From Cymodocea nodosa (Eukaryota; Streptophyta; Magnoliopsida; Alismatales; Cymodoceaceae), in assembly GCA_036874045.1 (NCBI GenBank), contig CM072336.1, positions 23,759,501 through 23,823,500 of the forward strand: a stretch of DNA of 64,000 nt, written 5' to 3'. The notes under the pieces were generated by a model, which made no database searches, had not been told where the DNA came from, and was given only the letters and a program-made list of their open reading frames with translations. The translations under genes and the position numbers were made by a program. This document shows positions 41,282 to 52,956 of this stretch, one piece after another. Position 1 is the stretch's first letter. Every line of letters begins with the position of its first letter.

Positions 41282-43308
41282 TCCCAACAGCAACTCACGT
41301 CAAGGAACATTATTTACCTGATCACAGTTGGCTGCTCTTATTTTACCTGAATCTTTCCATTCTGTGAGGCTTCGTGCTATGGGATTTATGGGATCATTCT
41401 TTATTTTACGCACCTTAACATGTTTAGGTTTGTGTAATATATATGTATGTATGTATATATATATATGGTCTGTGCCCTGTGCTGCGACACTTTGATAATT
41501 TCCATATATTTGACTTTGCGTAGATCAGATTGTTTTGAAAATGCTAGCATATACCATGTACCTCAAGAGTTTTGCTGCTGCAGAAGAACTCAAACATCAA
41601 AATGCTAGAATGCAACAATGTCATCGAATCTTGACTGTTGCTCCTCCATGCATGATCTTCAGCTTTGCAAACGTATGAGACAGCAATCCTCTTTAAGTAT
41701 TGGACGGCTAGTATTCTCATTCTATCCTCACCAACAGGAAAGAGCAAACCCCCATGCTTGGTCTTATGAAGGCCTTCCATATCTATGCCACACTGATACA
41801 AGTAGATTGTTTTCTTTCAGTTCATTTGATATTCTTAGTCATATGGATTGAACGTTCAGAAACAGTAGACAATCCTTTACGTTGGCAGGAAACAGACATG
41901 GTTGATCTTCTATTCTATCATAAGAGGTTTATTAAAAAAGTATTGATCAACAGAACTCAAAAATAGGAGCTGCTTTATTTCAATTAAATTGAGATCATGC
42001 TAATGTCCCAGAAGCAGAAAAGTTCATTAATTGTTACGTTTTCTTTGAAACAATGAAGGCAATGGACTGAGATTTACCTATATGTCCTTGGTCATTTCAG
42101 TGGAATCTTTGAAGCCAAAAATCAGAAGAAAGCAAATGAAGAATGAAAAAGAGAGGGCTATAAGCGAGTGCACACTTTGTTAACTAGATACCCAAGAAGA
42201 AAATTGAGACAGAAACGTTTCTTGTTGAGTTAATGACCTTTTGTTAGGCCTACATGGTGTTTATGGGCTTTGCCATGGAGAAGAGAAGGGTTAGATGAGG
42301 TTTCATGGCTTTAACGTTGATTCGAGAGTAATTTTCAGATTCGGGTCTAGAGGTTAGAATGTTAGATTAATCCAAATGTTGGTTTAGCAAGAGTCAAGAG
42401 CTATTTCAAAGTCACTAGAGTGATTTGGTCGCTAAACTGTAGTTTACAGATGTATTTAATATTTTTTAATAATTCTATTTCTTTTCAAAAAATTCTTTTT
42501 GAAAGGTAAAACACTTTATTCTCTAGGGATTTATAGGACCATTCCCATCAGTGGGAGCTCACAAATGATGCACAACACTTGTTCAAATTAACTTTTCTGT
42601 GTTAATTATCATTCTACTGCGTGCATGATCTATGAGAATGGTAAATTGTAACCTTGGTTCTTTCCTAAGAAAAAATAATGGACGGTAGAAGTTCACCTGT
42701 TAAGTAACAAGTTTGGTAATGAACAAAGGATGTAATAAATACCAAATCACCAGAAGTTTTTATTGAACATATCTCAGGGAAAGAATCTCTAGATTCTGGA
42801 GCTGTAGTTATTTTTGAATGATGAACAGACAGTTGAAATTATGATATCCATATGCATACAATATTTTTGTACAGATATCATTAGATATCAATCTCAATCA
42901 TTCCTGTATGATTGGATTTTAATTGTAAATAAACAAGTATAATTAACTAATGATAATTAGGTCCCCGTAAAAGAGTTTTTGAATTTTCTAGCAAATAAAC
43001 AACTGAATCTGATAAGAATGGATGCCATATAAATACAATTACAGATTAATATGTTTCTTCTAAAAAAAAAGGTTTCTTCTAAAGACATTGTGTCTACTTT
43101 TGATTGATATCGATTGATACCAACATTTCCACCACGCATGCACTTCCAAGTTAAGACATTACCACCGCACAAAAGTTGAGATTCTTCTAATCACAGCATC
43201 CACAGCAAAATACACTAATCACAAAAGTGTAGAGCTAACCTGAAAAATCATTTTCACCACCATGAGTGAAAACTTTAATTTATGACCTGGTCAGTCTCAT
43301 CCACTGGC
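41282..43308. other. Intergenic: 3' ends of two convergent genes
   Basis: This lies between the TIC32-like stop codon (+) and the SUMO-like stop codon (-), so it should hold both 3' UTRs. A TA-rich microsatellite occurs at about 41437-41465. Nothing else was recognised. Confidence 0.5.
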
Positions 43309-46300
43309 TTAGCAAGACTTGACATACATCTCAATTATATCACCATCTTCCATTCCAAGACTGTCAGGAGAGGCACCTGGGCAAATCTTGTCCCCATCGA
43401 AGCAGAACATCAATTTCTCAAAGTTCAGCTTGAATCTTTCAGCACAGGTCTTGAAGAGTTTATCTAACTTGTCCTCCTGCAGAGAAAGCAAGATAGAATT
43501 TTTGGTAAGATGTGGAGAGAAAATAACGTCTAATGCCAACAAATTTATATGAATAACGTAATTGTGAAGGAAAAGACCCTAGATTTAAAACAGAGAATGA
43601 TACCGCTATTGGCACCCATAGCTGTGCGTGTACAAATGGGACACCTGAGCGGCAACGGGAAGACAGGTGGGGGGCAGAAGGGAGGTAGTGGGGGTGATGC
43701 GGTGGAGGTCAATCCATGTGCCCTCAAAAGTCAGCTTGGGCTCCATCTCCTCCTTCCTCAACTTGCATACGTTACGCAGAACACAAGCAGCCAGCACCAT
43801 GGGTAGGTCTAGCTTCAGACCTGTTCTCTTCTGCAAGTACTCCCACCTCCCCTTCAACCTCCCAAACGCCTCTATTAGCACCTGTTGTACCTCCTCAACC
43901 TTCTCGTTGAAGGCATGTTTGGTCCATGTCAGGTTTTGGTGTGCATAAGGCACTAGCAACCAATCCAACAATAGATACGTAACACCACCAAAGACCTAAT
44001 TATAGACGTCAAATGGGTCAAGCTAAATCATGTCGATCAATAGTATGGCCCAATTTGGCAGGCCATGTTGGGCTACCAACTCAGGCAATTGTGTCGTGCC
44101 AAAGTGTTGGAGGCATGACACAAGCAAGGCAGCAAGTGGAGCTATGGTCTTGCAAGCGACAAGTGAGTCACTAGGTCAGGCACTTAGATCACTAGGGATG
44201 GAGCATCAAGGGCAATGGGCTATAGATAGGCTACAAAGTAGGAGCAAGAAACAATGTAAACAAGCAAGGGGCAACTGATGGACCAGGCAACCTATGAGGG
44301 GTGAATTAAATGATTAGTTCACTAGGGCATAGGCCACAAGGTGAGCAACATGAGGGCAAAGGCACGACATGGGCTAGGTAGGCAAGTGACGGATTTCCAG
44401 ATTTTCATGTTGTGATTTCCAGATTTCCTGAAATCACAACACAAAAATCCCTTTTTCAATCTAAAAATTACTTATTTTTTAACCCATCAAAGACTCACCC
44501 CCTGCCCACTCATTTAACTAAAACCTAGTCACCCTTGAGCTCAACACCCATCACGAGCTTGCCCCTCAGCCCCTTTGCTAACTCCCCAACTAAACCTTAA
44601 CTGCCCCTCGCATGCTGCCTTGGCACAATCACCACTTGCCCACCCTGGTCCTCCCCACCCATTACGGCATTACCCTCCTATCAGCCGTCACTACTCAATA
44701 GCCCAAGTGCCACATGTGTACCCGTGTGGACTGTGCCAGTGGGCCTATGACAATGGGTCATGCCTAAGTCACTTACCCAACCTATTGACATAGCCTAGCC
44801 CAACACGAACAATGCTTGGGTTAAATGTAAACCGAGTTATGCTGAGTCAACATGACCCATTGACATTTATAGACCCAATTCGACTGAAACAAAAAAGGGT
44901 TCATTGATATGAAAATAATATCTTGCTAATGCAAAGGATACAACTTGCACTAGAATTATGAACATATCTAGCATTGCTAAAGAATGGAATGAATCATAAG
45001 TTCTACGAATACCACCCTAAAAGTTCTGAGTTGCTGATCCTTCAAGAGGACGAATACCACCCATATTTCCTATTTCCTAATAGCAAATGAATATACAAAT
45101 AGAACCAAGCACTTGTCCACATTTTTCAAGGAGAACATATGGGTCTGCTTACAGTCATAGAAGCTTTCAAGAAAAGAAGATATAATTTGTAGATCAAAAA
45201 TGGCACAAGCTAAATGCAGCCAGAACTCAAAATTCAGAACCATCACCTTGTAAACACGAAACTGTTTGCTATCATCCTTGGCCTGAATACAAACAACAAT
45301 TTTCTGCTTTTCAACCTGTGTCTTTTGTTCAGCTCCTGATTCTGATCGTTTACCTTCAGATTCAGCAGCAGATCTTGAAGTTGTGACCTGGGCCTTTGCA
45401 GTTTCAACAACTTCATCAAGTATAGTGTGTGATGCATGGGCAAATGATGCCAATTCCATTTTCTTTAACCTACAGGTTATGATAAATGGATCACATGTCA
45501 TGCTACAATGCTTTTTACATAAAAAACATCCTAGTTCCAAAAAACAAGCATAGAATGGGAGAATCAAAGTTGCTACCCCTATCATACAAAAATGCTTGAA
45601 TTGAGCACATGAATCTTAACTCCAAAGTAAACTGCAATGCAGAAAGATGGATGCAATTGCCTCACTGCAAGTACAGGTCAACCATTAGGCTGGAAATTAA
45701 GAAACCAAATTTGAATGGCCACTTCCCATGTAGACCTGGGGGATCACTATCAAGGCAATGGAGGAAATATAGAACATAAGAAAATAAAAAAGCATACCTA
45801 CCCATTGCAAAAGGCAACTGCTTGAGTGAAGTGGTTAAATGGGTTGGTTCAACCCACCCAATTAAAAAACCTAATCTACACTTAATGCAAATGTGCTTCC
45901 CAATCATCCATTAAACAACTCCCTTCATCAAAAGCATACCTACTTCTCTACTCACGTCCATTTGAAGCTTCTTCATCCTCACAACACATGGTCATCCAAG
46001 ACTCCAACCTACTCATGCCATCCACTCCTTCATCCTCTTCTCATGATGTCAAGCTCCCATCAGACTCCACTCCTCTCATTGAACACAGCACGCCAGCATG
46101 CTAGCACTCATCTGATGGATGGTTACTGGAAGGATTGGAAGATGATGCAAAAAATGTAGAAGATGATCTTATCTTTGCAAATGATGGTCTTACTTGAGGT
46201 ATGATTGAGCTTGCATTAGGGGTTGGTGAAGAATCCATTTCTCTTTGATCACATAATACAAAAAAGAAAACTACTCCAACTTCTTTGCATATCCAAGAGA

Positions 46301-47851
46301 AAGGAAAAAGACCAATGATAGGAGAGGATGAAAATGAATATGAGGATAGAAAAGAAGAAGTTGATTTTGAAGTGAACAAGAAAATGATGATATGATGACG
46401 TTGACAATGCATGATTCATATTTTTTCTATGATTTTTATTAGATGATGCTATTTGATATGTCTAAACTTTTAATTTATTTTTTTATTGATTGAGAATGAA
46501 TGAACTTACACTATGTTTGTGATGATGGAACATGGAACCAAATATATGTATTTGAACTTTGAGTCATGCAAGTTTGAAGTTTAGTTGTAATATGAATCAT
46601 ATTTGATAGATGAAATTTCATGTGATTTGATATATATTGAATTAATATTCATGTAACTCTTTCTTCATGATTTGAATAACTTACTTTGTAGAAAAATTGA
46701 TTCTATTATACCAACTAATGTAGTACATTATTTTTTACAAATTAAAAAAAATCATGAAACCATGTTTCAATCAGGCTATCACCTTATTGTTTGCCTCAAG
46801 CAATTTTTAGACTCGTCACCTCACCATCACTATTCTCCTTGACAACTTTGAATTATGAACTGAATTATGTGATAGATATAAGGAAAATTTGTCATAAATT
46901 TCCTTTTTGGTTCTAAAATTGTTGTACAAATCTATCAATGTGATCACAGGCATTTTTAGTCTTTAGAAATTCATTGATTATCTAATAGACAAGAATATCT
47001 GATGCTAGAGAAGGTGACCAGCTATACCCTGAAGCTTGTAACTAAGCATCTTGTTTTACCACTATGTAGGAATTTGAGTACATTACTTTCTATTAATTAT
47101 TTAAAGCATTTCAAGGCCATCAGATGATGGGAGTCCAAAATCTAATAGTACAATGTTTCAACAAAGTTTTTTATTCCACAAACCACTGCATTATCCGTTA
47201 GGGGGAAGTTAGACATATCAACCCAATTGTAACAGATAAAAAGAGAATAAAAAGCAACCAAGCTACCTCAGCTTCTGTATTGTCTCATCAATTTCCGAAT
47301 CCCTCTTAGAATTCACCATATTCTGTGGAGGCAATGGCAACCAATCCTCCTCCTCCTCATCATCAAGATTCACAACAGAACAACTCGCCTTCCCAGCTTT
47401 CCCCTACAAAAACCAACAACAAAAAAAACAACCAACTTCATCAGAAAGAAAGGAAACAACAATAATCAAACAGTAAACAAAACCAATTCAAACCAAACGA
47501 CTCACAGCAGGATCTCCCACATCCTTGCCCCTCTTCCTCTTCTTCCCATCAATTCCGTACGGAAATGGCTCGAACGTCCCATCTGTATCAGAAAACCCAT
47601 CAAAATTAAAAAAAGACAAAAAAAGTCCCAACTTTCGGCATCTTTTCGCTCACCGTCAAGGACCGGAACCGGTTTATCGGGCTGGACGCGGCTATAGTCG
47701 AACAATGGCTCCAGCGCTTCTTCTTCCAATTCCAGCACGTCCCCCTGTAGAAACGAGAGGCGAAAAAATGAATCAAACAACCTGGAATCAGTCCATCTGG
47801 AGGAGAGGAGTTTAGGTTCATTGTAGCTGCTGGACTACCATCGGAGGACAT
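43309..47851 (-). CDS. SUMO-like / Rad60-SLD domain protein
   Basis: Resembles a small plant family of ubiquitin-like proteins (At1g68185-like) with an acidic N-terminal half and a SUMO-like C-terminal domain. Exons on the minus strand: 47851-47782 (tentative), about 47722-47654, 47582-47506, 47403-47267, 45469-45247, 43476-43309. Conserved pieces are EALEPLFDYSRVQP, GTFEPFPYGIDGKKRKRGKD, EEEEDWLPLPPQN, LRLKKMELASFAHASHT, then the beta-grasp fold: IVVCIQAKDDSKQFRVYK, FEKLMFCFDGDKI, DSLGMEDGDIIEMYVK. Stop TAA at 43309-43311. There is no C-terminal Gly-Gly, so it is probably not conjugated and more likely a binding domain, as in NIP45/Rad60. The exon 1-2 junction is unsure: with MSSDGSP as start, the frame works only with a weak acceptor (GGAAG before 47722) and not with the pyrimidine-rich CTACAG before 47744. 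Confidence 0.85.
43606..44005 (-). pseudogene. ALP1/HARBI1-like (PIF/Harbinger) transposase fragment
   Basis: It lies in the last intron of the SUMO-like gene, on the same strand. The reading is VFGGVTYLLLDWLLVPY, then NLTWTKHAFNEKVEEVQQV, AFGRLKGRWEYLQKRT and LPMVLAACVLRNVCKLRKEE. This is the C-terminal part of the DDE_Tnp_4 nuclease domain. It resembles the domesticated ALP1-type proteins at least as well as active Harbinger transposases. The N-terminal two thirds of the domain are absent, and the tail after 43720 drifts out of frame. It is probably a pseudogene piece, not an exon of the host gene, because the host exons splice across it. Confidence 0.75.
44006..45246. other. Intron part with GC-rich insert and perfect hairpin
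   Basis: Remainder of the SUMO-like gene's last intron. 44010-44860 is GC-rich compared with its surroundings and codes for nothing recognised. It is probably part of the same insertion as the ALP1-like fragment. It contains a perfect inverted repeat, TGTTGTGATTTC (44408-44419) and GAAATCACAACA (44430-44441), with a 10-nt loop. Confidence 0.5.
45470..47266. other. SUMO-like gene intron, nothing recognised
   Basis: A 1.8 kb intron between the acidic-region exon and the central exon. It is AT-rich with pyrimidine-rich stretches at 45930-46110. No motif was recognised on either strand. Confidence 0.5.
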
Positions 47852-49330
47852 GCGAATGGGACGGATTCCTTGTAACGGTGGCGTTTCTTGTTTGGTTTTT
47901 CTAGGGTTTGGGCGCGGAACGACTAGGTTCAAAAAGCGAAGGGCCGACGGAAGGGGAAACGGGTCGGAGCTTTGGGAAATTTAATTACGAAAAAATGGGA
48001 CTTGCAATTGTATTCGATATTTCCATCGCGTTCGATTTATTTTTTTTCTATAATATTAAATCTGAAACTACTTCCAACCAATTGAATTAAATAATTTCGG
48101 TTTGTTAATTTTAATTTATTTTAAAAAGAGGTATTTTCCAACGGTGATGTCAGGTAATTTTTTAGTAGCACTTCAATTTTTGTAAATACATAAAATTTAA
48201 AAATGATCGCATAGATTTTATTTATAATTGGACCATGATAAATACAAGGTAAAATTTCTACTTACGTTAAATAATCATTGGTCCCTGATCTAAAAGTCTT
48301 AATATTCAATATTTTTTGAAAATTTTAACCATTGATTTTTAGTAAAAAAATATAATAACGTATATAACTCAATTTAATATATAGTACATTATAACAAAAA
48401 ATAACAAATTAATAAAATATTAATAAAAAAAGCACCATCAAGAAAGTTTCCAGGTAGTATCATCTAGGCGAACTGCATTAAATTATTAAATAATTAGCAA
48501 ATATTATACGATGTAAGTTATATTATTTATATATAATAAGTGATAACTTACTGCAAAAATAATTATATTTAAATTAGAATTATTTTTTACTCCTATAATG
48601 TCATTCGTTTGGCCATTTAGAATAATATTTGTGTTATTGTGATTTACTTAATTATTATTTATTATTCTAATAATTGATAAGCTTGATCATAAAAGGCAAA
48701 CCAAGCTAAATAGGATGGAATGATTCAGTTCAACTTGAGTAATGTTTTAGCCAATAGATATGATTCGGCTCAAGCCGAATGAAGTCGAGTCACGCAAAAA
48801 ATGTTTACATATTATTTCCATTTACTAACTAAACTAATGCTTACTGATTTTACCCTATAAAATTTTTATGGTTCAAGAATAAGTTTTTGTTTGGACCATT
48901 AAATCAAAGAAGGCCTGCACGGATGGAAACAAATTATGATGGTCTTGCATATGTGATTTGTTCCTCACAAATGTAATTGAGAAGAAATCATGAAATTTTT
49001 TCAGGTCGGTGATTGAACCCTTAACAACCAACTTTATTTGGTAAAATGAACTTTGACCACCATACAAATTAAATCCATTTGTTTCTAATGCAGAACAGAT
49101 ATCTCAAGTATTTAACCGACAGTACAAGAAATATGAACTAACTAAATTGTCTGAAGAAATAGAGTTTGGTATCAACAAACAAAATCTCCATGATAATATG
49201 ATAATTCCAATCACAGCACAAACATGTACGCTACTCGCCTATAACAACAAATAACATATTACACATCGCAAGGTCTATGAGAACAAACATCAGAAGGTAA
49301 AGGTAGGACATCAACAAGCATCTTTGGTCT
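47852..49330. other. Upstream region of the SUMO-like gene; AT-rich
   Basis: The first 100-150 bp, GC-rich near 47900-47970, probably contain the 5' UTR and core promoter of the minus-strand SUMO-like gene. The rest is strongly AT-rich with no gene seen. A small perfect inverted repeat, ATTCGGCT-CA-AGCCGAAT, lies at about 48763-48780. Confidence 0.4.
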
Positions 49331-49334
49331 AAGA

Positions 49335-49760
49335 TTGCTTGGTCCAGTGATCCAACGCCTTGCAATGAAGGAAGATCCATAAAGACATGGCAAGGAGAAG
49401 AGACAATCAACGGCCAGGTGAGTATAATTTAGGGTATCTTTTGTCACAGGAAGGAAATTCAACGGGAAGGTGATAACATAACATGGTGATGACTGTCACC
49501 CAAGTAAACCCAACAAACCAAAATTTCGTATCTGTCGAGGTTGGAAGCATCTTGACGAAGAATTCACACACCATCAGCATATATGATACCAACAAGATAA
49601 CACAGCTGATCTTCCTATATTGAGAGAGGAGTTTTGGATCAGATATCAAGTAAAAACACTACCATTATCCAAAAAAAAAAAGGACATCAGCACATGCCAT
49701 GTGTGGACTGATTGAAACCACTGTTTGGAACACAAACCGACTTCCAAGGGACTGCCATAA
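49335..49760 (-). pseudogene. Decayed copy of the permease last exon
   Basis: This is a diverged duplicate of the last exon of the BAT1-like permease at 52957-53298. On the minus strand it gives KDTLNYTHLAV and ARRWITGPSN, matching KNTLNYTPVAV and ARHWFAGPVTN of the intact gene. The exon start CCAAGGGACT with CTTGG.A....A is also kept (about 49707-49752). Frameshifts split it, and about 60 bp containing AAAAACACTACCATTATC plus an A-run (49652-49690) interrupts it. No other permease exons are found next to it. Confidence 0.8.
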
Positions 49761-50039
49761 AAGGAGATGACAACGCAAATAAAATCAATATAACTTTCTA
49801 CATGAAAAGGAATGGCTAATATAAATGACTCGGCAGGGTTCTATATTCATCTAGGGAAAGAGAGTTAATCCATGACCGTAATTACTTATATGACAAGATA
49901 GTTCTTGTGCTCTAAGTCATATGAAAGTATCTTGGAAAATCTGAAACCTTAATTGGTTCTTATCATCAATATTTAGCTAAAGGATCAAATTTTAATGAAC
50001 AGCTACCATTATTGGCCTACCTGGGATAAATTTGAATTA

Positions 50040-50560
50040 ATTTTCTGTGGTTTTAGTTACATGCCTTAATTTTTACCCGATGAAACTATGGAAAAAGGTA
50101 ATTAAGCAAAGATTAAGGCATATAACTAAAATAATAGAAAATCAATTTGGGTTTATACTATGTAGCTCAACAATGGAACCTATTCATTTACTTAAACAAC
50201 TAATAAAAAAAATTAAAAATAAGAAAAAGAACCTCCACATAGTTTTTATTGATTTAGAAAAAACTTATGATAAAGTACCTAGAAATCTTTTGCGGTGGAT
50301 ATTAGAATGAAAAAAATACTTATAGAATAGATTGATATTATGAACATATATAAAAGAGAAGTTATTAGTGTTAAAACTATAAAAAGAGAAATTAAGAAAT
50401 TTCTAACAGAGAGGTTTACACAAAGGGTCCACTCTAGGTCTATACTTGTTTGGCTTTTAGTTATGGATGAAATAACAAGGAAATTCAATGAGAAATACCT
50501 TAGCGTATGATATTTGTTAATAGCATAGTTTTGGTTAACAAAAAAAAGTATAAATTAGTT
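50040..50560 (+). mobile_element. RTE-type LINE reverse transcriptase fragment
   Basis: The frame at 50047-50310 reads LWKKVIKQRLRH, IENQFGFILCSSTMEPIHLL, and HIVFIDLEKTYDKVPR, which are reverse transcriptase blocks of plant RTE LINEs. After the stop the sense continues in broken frames (RGLHKGSTLGLYLF to about 50500), where the catalytic ADD block is no longer readable. It has the same orientation and family type as the remnant at 18150-19300. Confidence 0.8.
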
Positions 50561-51044
50561 CTAATTTAGTCATATCCTTAATAGGCAAAAGTGTGCACTA
50601 CTTAGGAGAGAATAAGTAATTAGTGTGGAAGAAACTAAAAAATGTAAAAGTCTAAAACTACTTGGTTAAGAATTGTGAGAAAAGATTTAAATTTATGTCA
50701 TTTAATCAAAGATTTTACCATCAATAAAAATATATAGAAAAAAAGGATTCATGTAACCAACTTGACATAATAAGATTATGACACAAGTTATTATTGTTAT
50801 AGTATTTTTTACGGAATTTCATGTCAAAAAAAATCATGCAGAAGTCTGAAAGTTTATAGATCCTTAAGCTAAACAAGAAAAAATGGGTCAGTGTTCCATT
50901 TTATACGCTATCAATTTACTACCCTGATATTGGCTCCTACCAAAAAAATTAAATTTGGAATATGAAAAGTGCCATTGTTTTCTTACTACATTGCAGGCAT
51001 ATGGGACTGTAAATGTTACCACTTGGATCAGGTTTGGAGCCCTC

Positions 51045-52180
51045 TTATTGCCTGCGCACTCTATCCCGCCAGGAACCTTGCTGCATAGCAACAACCTTCA
51101 GAAAGCAAGACATTTTCTCTTAAATTCAAATTGGTTATTGCAGTAACGCAAAGGACCTGATGGGCAAAAGACAGCGATTACCTTGTCGCTTAAGAAGGGA
51201 TTAATGGTTACCACTTTTGCATCGTTTCGTTCACTGGCTTCCTCGCTTCGTTCACTGGTTTCCTCTTCGGAAAGGGCAGGCGGAGGCAGACCTACAGGTG
51301 CTCCAAACATAGCCTGGTCATGGGCAGCTCTGATTTCATCCTCCCGTTTTGCCTCAACAGCAGCGAACCGAAAGCTCTTCCCCATGCTCTTCACAAGCGA
51401 TGCATCATCCTCTGCCACTTCGACTTCGTTGTCATCGTCGTCGTCCAAGGGCGCATCCTTGTCGAAATCAAACCGTTCCCATCCCGTCGTGGTAGCCCTA
51501 GCCATGTCCTTCTCCGCAGTCCGTGACAGCTGAAGCTTCATCTTCGCCTTGACCTTTTCTGCTGGTGTCATTCGGGAGTAGCCGTCGATAAGGTGCGAAT
51601 AATCGACTTCCGCCTTCTTACTCCGGCTCCCATCGGCAGCATCTCCCACCCTGTGTGAATAATCCCTGCCATTCCCACTCCTCTCCCGGCGCGGGCTCGC
51701 ACTCCGACTCCTCCGTCTCCTCCCATCTCGATGATGATGATGATGATGACGACGTTCCCGATCCTCATCTCCGCTTGATCGTCTTCTTCTCTCATCTGAA
51801 CACCCGCTACCACTCCTCCATCGCTCCTGCCCCCCTCCGTCTCTCCATTCTCTCCTCTCCCTGCTTCGGGAGCGGCGGCGGTGGTGGTCGCGATCTGTTG
51901 TCGCTCTATCGGTCGCGGAATCCTTGCGAGAGTTTTTGGTGAGCTTGCTTCGGATGGCATCAACCTGGGCGCGCTGGTTCTGGGGTTCGGGACGGTCCGG
52001 CACGTCGCCGAGTGGCGTGGACGCTCGGACGAAGCTGCCGTAGAAGGAGGGTTTGGAGTCCGAAGGCTTGGTGGAGTCCGAGGACGAGGAAGAGAAGCCG
52101 AGGCCCTGCTTGAACCTGGCGGCGGCTCCGCCCTTGCGGGCGAGCTCGTCGTAGTACGCCGCCGCCTTCGCCTCCTCCAT
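51045..52180 (-). CDS. RS-rich, probably nuclear protein of unassigned function
   Basis: Two exons, 52180-51182 and 51095-51045, joined by an 86-nt intron, give 349 residues. The N-terminus MEEAKAAAYYDELARKGGAAARFKQG and FYGSFVRA is followed by a long Arg/Ser/Asp/His-rich middle (residues about 95-195) with RS dipeptides, a six-His run and KK/RR clusters suggesting nuclear location. The conserved C-terminal half contains DYSHLIDGYSRMTPAEKVKAKMKLQLS, GWERFDFDKDAPLDDDDD, and SMGKSFRFAAVEAKREDEIRAAHDQAMFG. The end is LSDK-VVAMQQGSWRDRVRRQ. I recognise it as a conserved plant RS-type protein, possibly splicing-related, but cannot name a function. Reading on through the intron gives a different tail ending KRKCLAF. 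The spliced form is preferred because AAG/GTAATC and TGAAG/GTTG are usable sites and the spliced end looks conserved. MEEAK is chosen over the Met 33 codons upstream because the upstream stretch looks untranslated. Confidence 0.85.
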
Positions 52181-52956
52181 TCTTTCCCCCTTCGCTCCGT
52201 CGGGGCCTCGATGGACAGCGTCGAAAGCAGATCTCGTGATCGACACACACGTGATGATCCAACGACCAGAAATATTCAATCACGAGAATTCGAGCTTTTT
52301 TTCAGTAAATTTTTTTATACCAAGATAATAAATTCAACTATAAATGCGAAATGATTTAAATCTATGTCAATAATATAATAAAAAAAAATACTACAATAAA
52401 ATAATTTTCATATTTACTAAGATTTACTTTATAATAAAAATTATAAATACTAGTATTTTTTTAAACAATTAAATTATTTTTATATGACTAATGCCCATTA
52501 CAAGTTTAACCTTTTTTTTGCTTCTTCCATTGTTATTTATCACCATGACTAATTCTTAATTTATTCTTAACACGCCACTCTTACAGATAAGATTACTTCA
52601 TTCTGTCTACCTTGCAGAGATCGTCATCTTGGTCGAAGAACAAATGTTTGCATTTTCCATGGCAACATGGGCAGGAAGAGAATCCATTCTTCCATGCATG
52701 GACAGAAAGAAGAATAGAATTTGAGATCAATCGATGTACAAGATTTGCATGAAATAGTAATCATCAATCAAACTACAAAGCACAGGTATCCATTCCTACT
52801 TGTCTATTATGACAAAGATCATGTTGCAACCAGGAGAGTTGATCTCAGTAATAACAAGTCACCAAGCGAGATGACTAAGATAAGCTAAAACAAATAGCAG
52901 AAAGACATGGCAGCAGAGAACAACAAGAGACACAACATCTTCCATCTACCAAGAAT
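52181..52956. other. Intergenic spacer between the RS-rich and permease genes
   Basis: It contains the promoter side of the RS-rich gene and the 3' UTR of the permease gene. It is AT-rich from 52290. No TATA box or other element could be assigned with confidence. Confidence 0.4.

Noticed and set aside
51568-52248. 226-codon minus-strand frame overlapping the RS-rich gene
   Set aside because: It is a shifted frame of the Arg/Ser-rich coding sequence. Its low-complexity composition follows from the real gene, whose conserved C-terminal half is in the other frame.
51881-52354. 157-codon plus-strand frame across the 5' end of the RS-rich gene
   Set aside because: It is antisense to a GC-rich coding exon, where long chance frames are common; no family resemblance.
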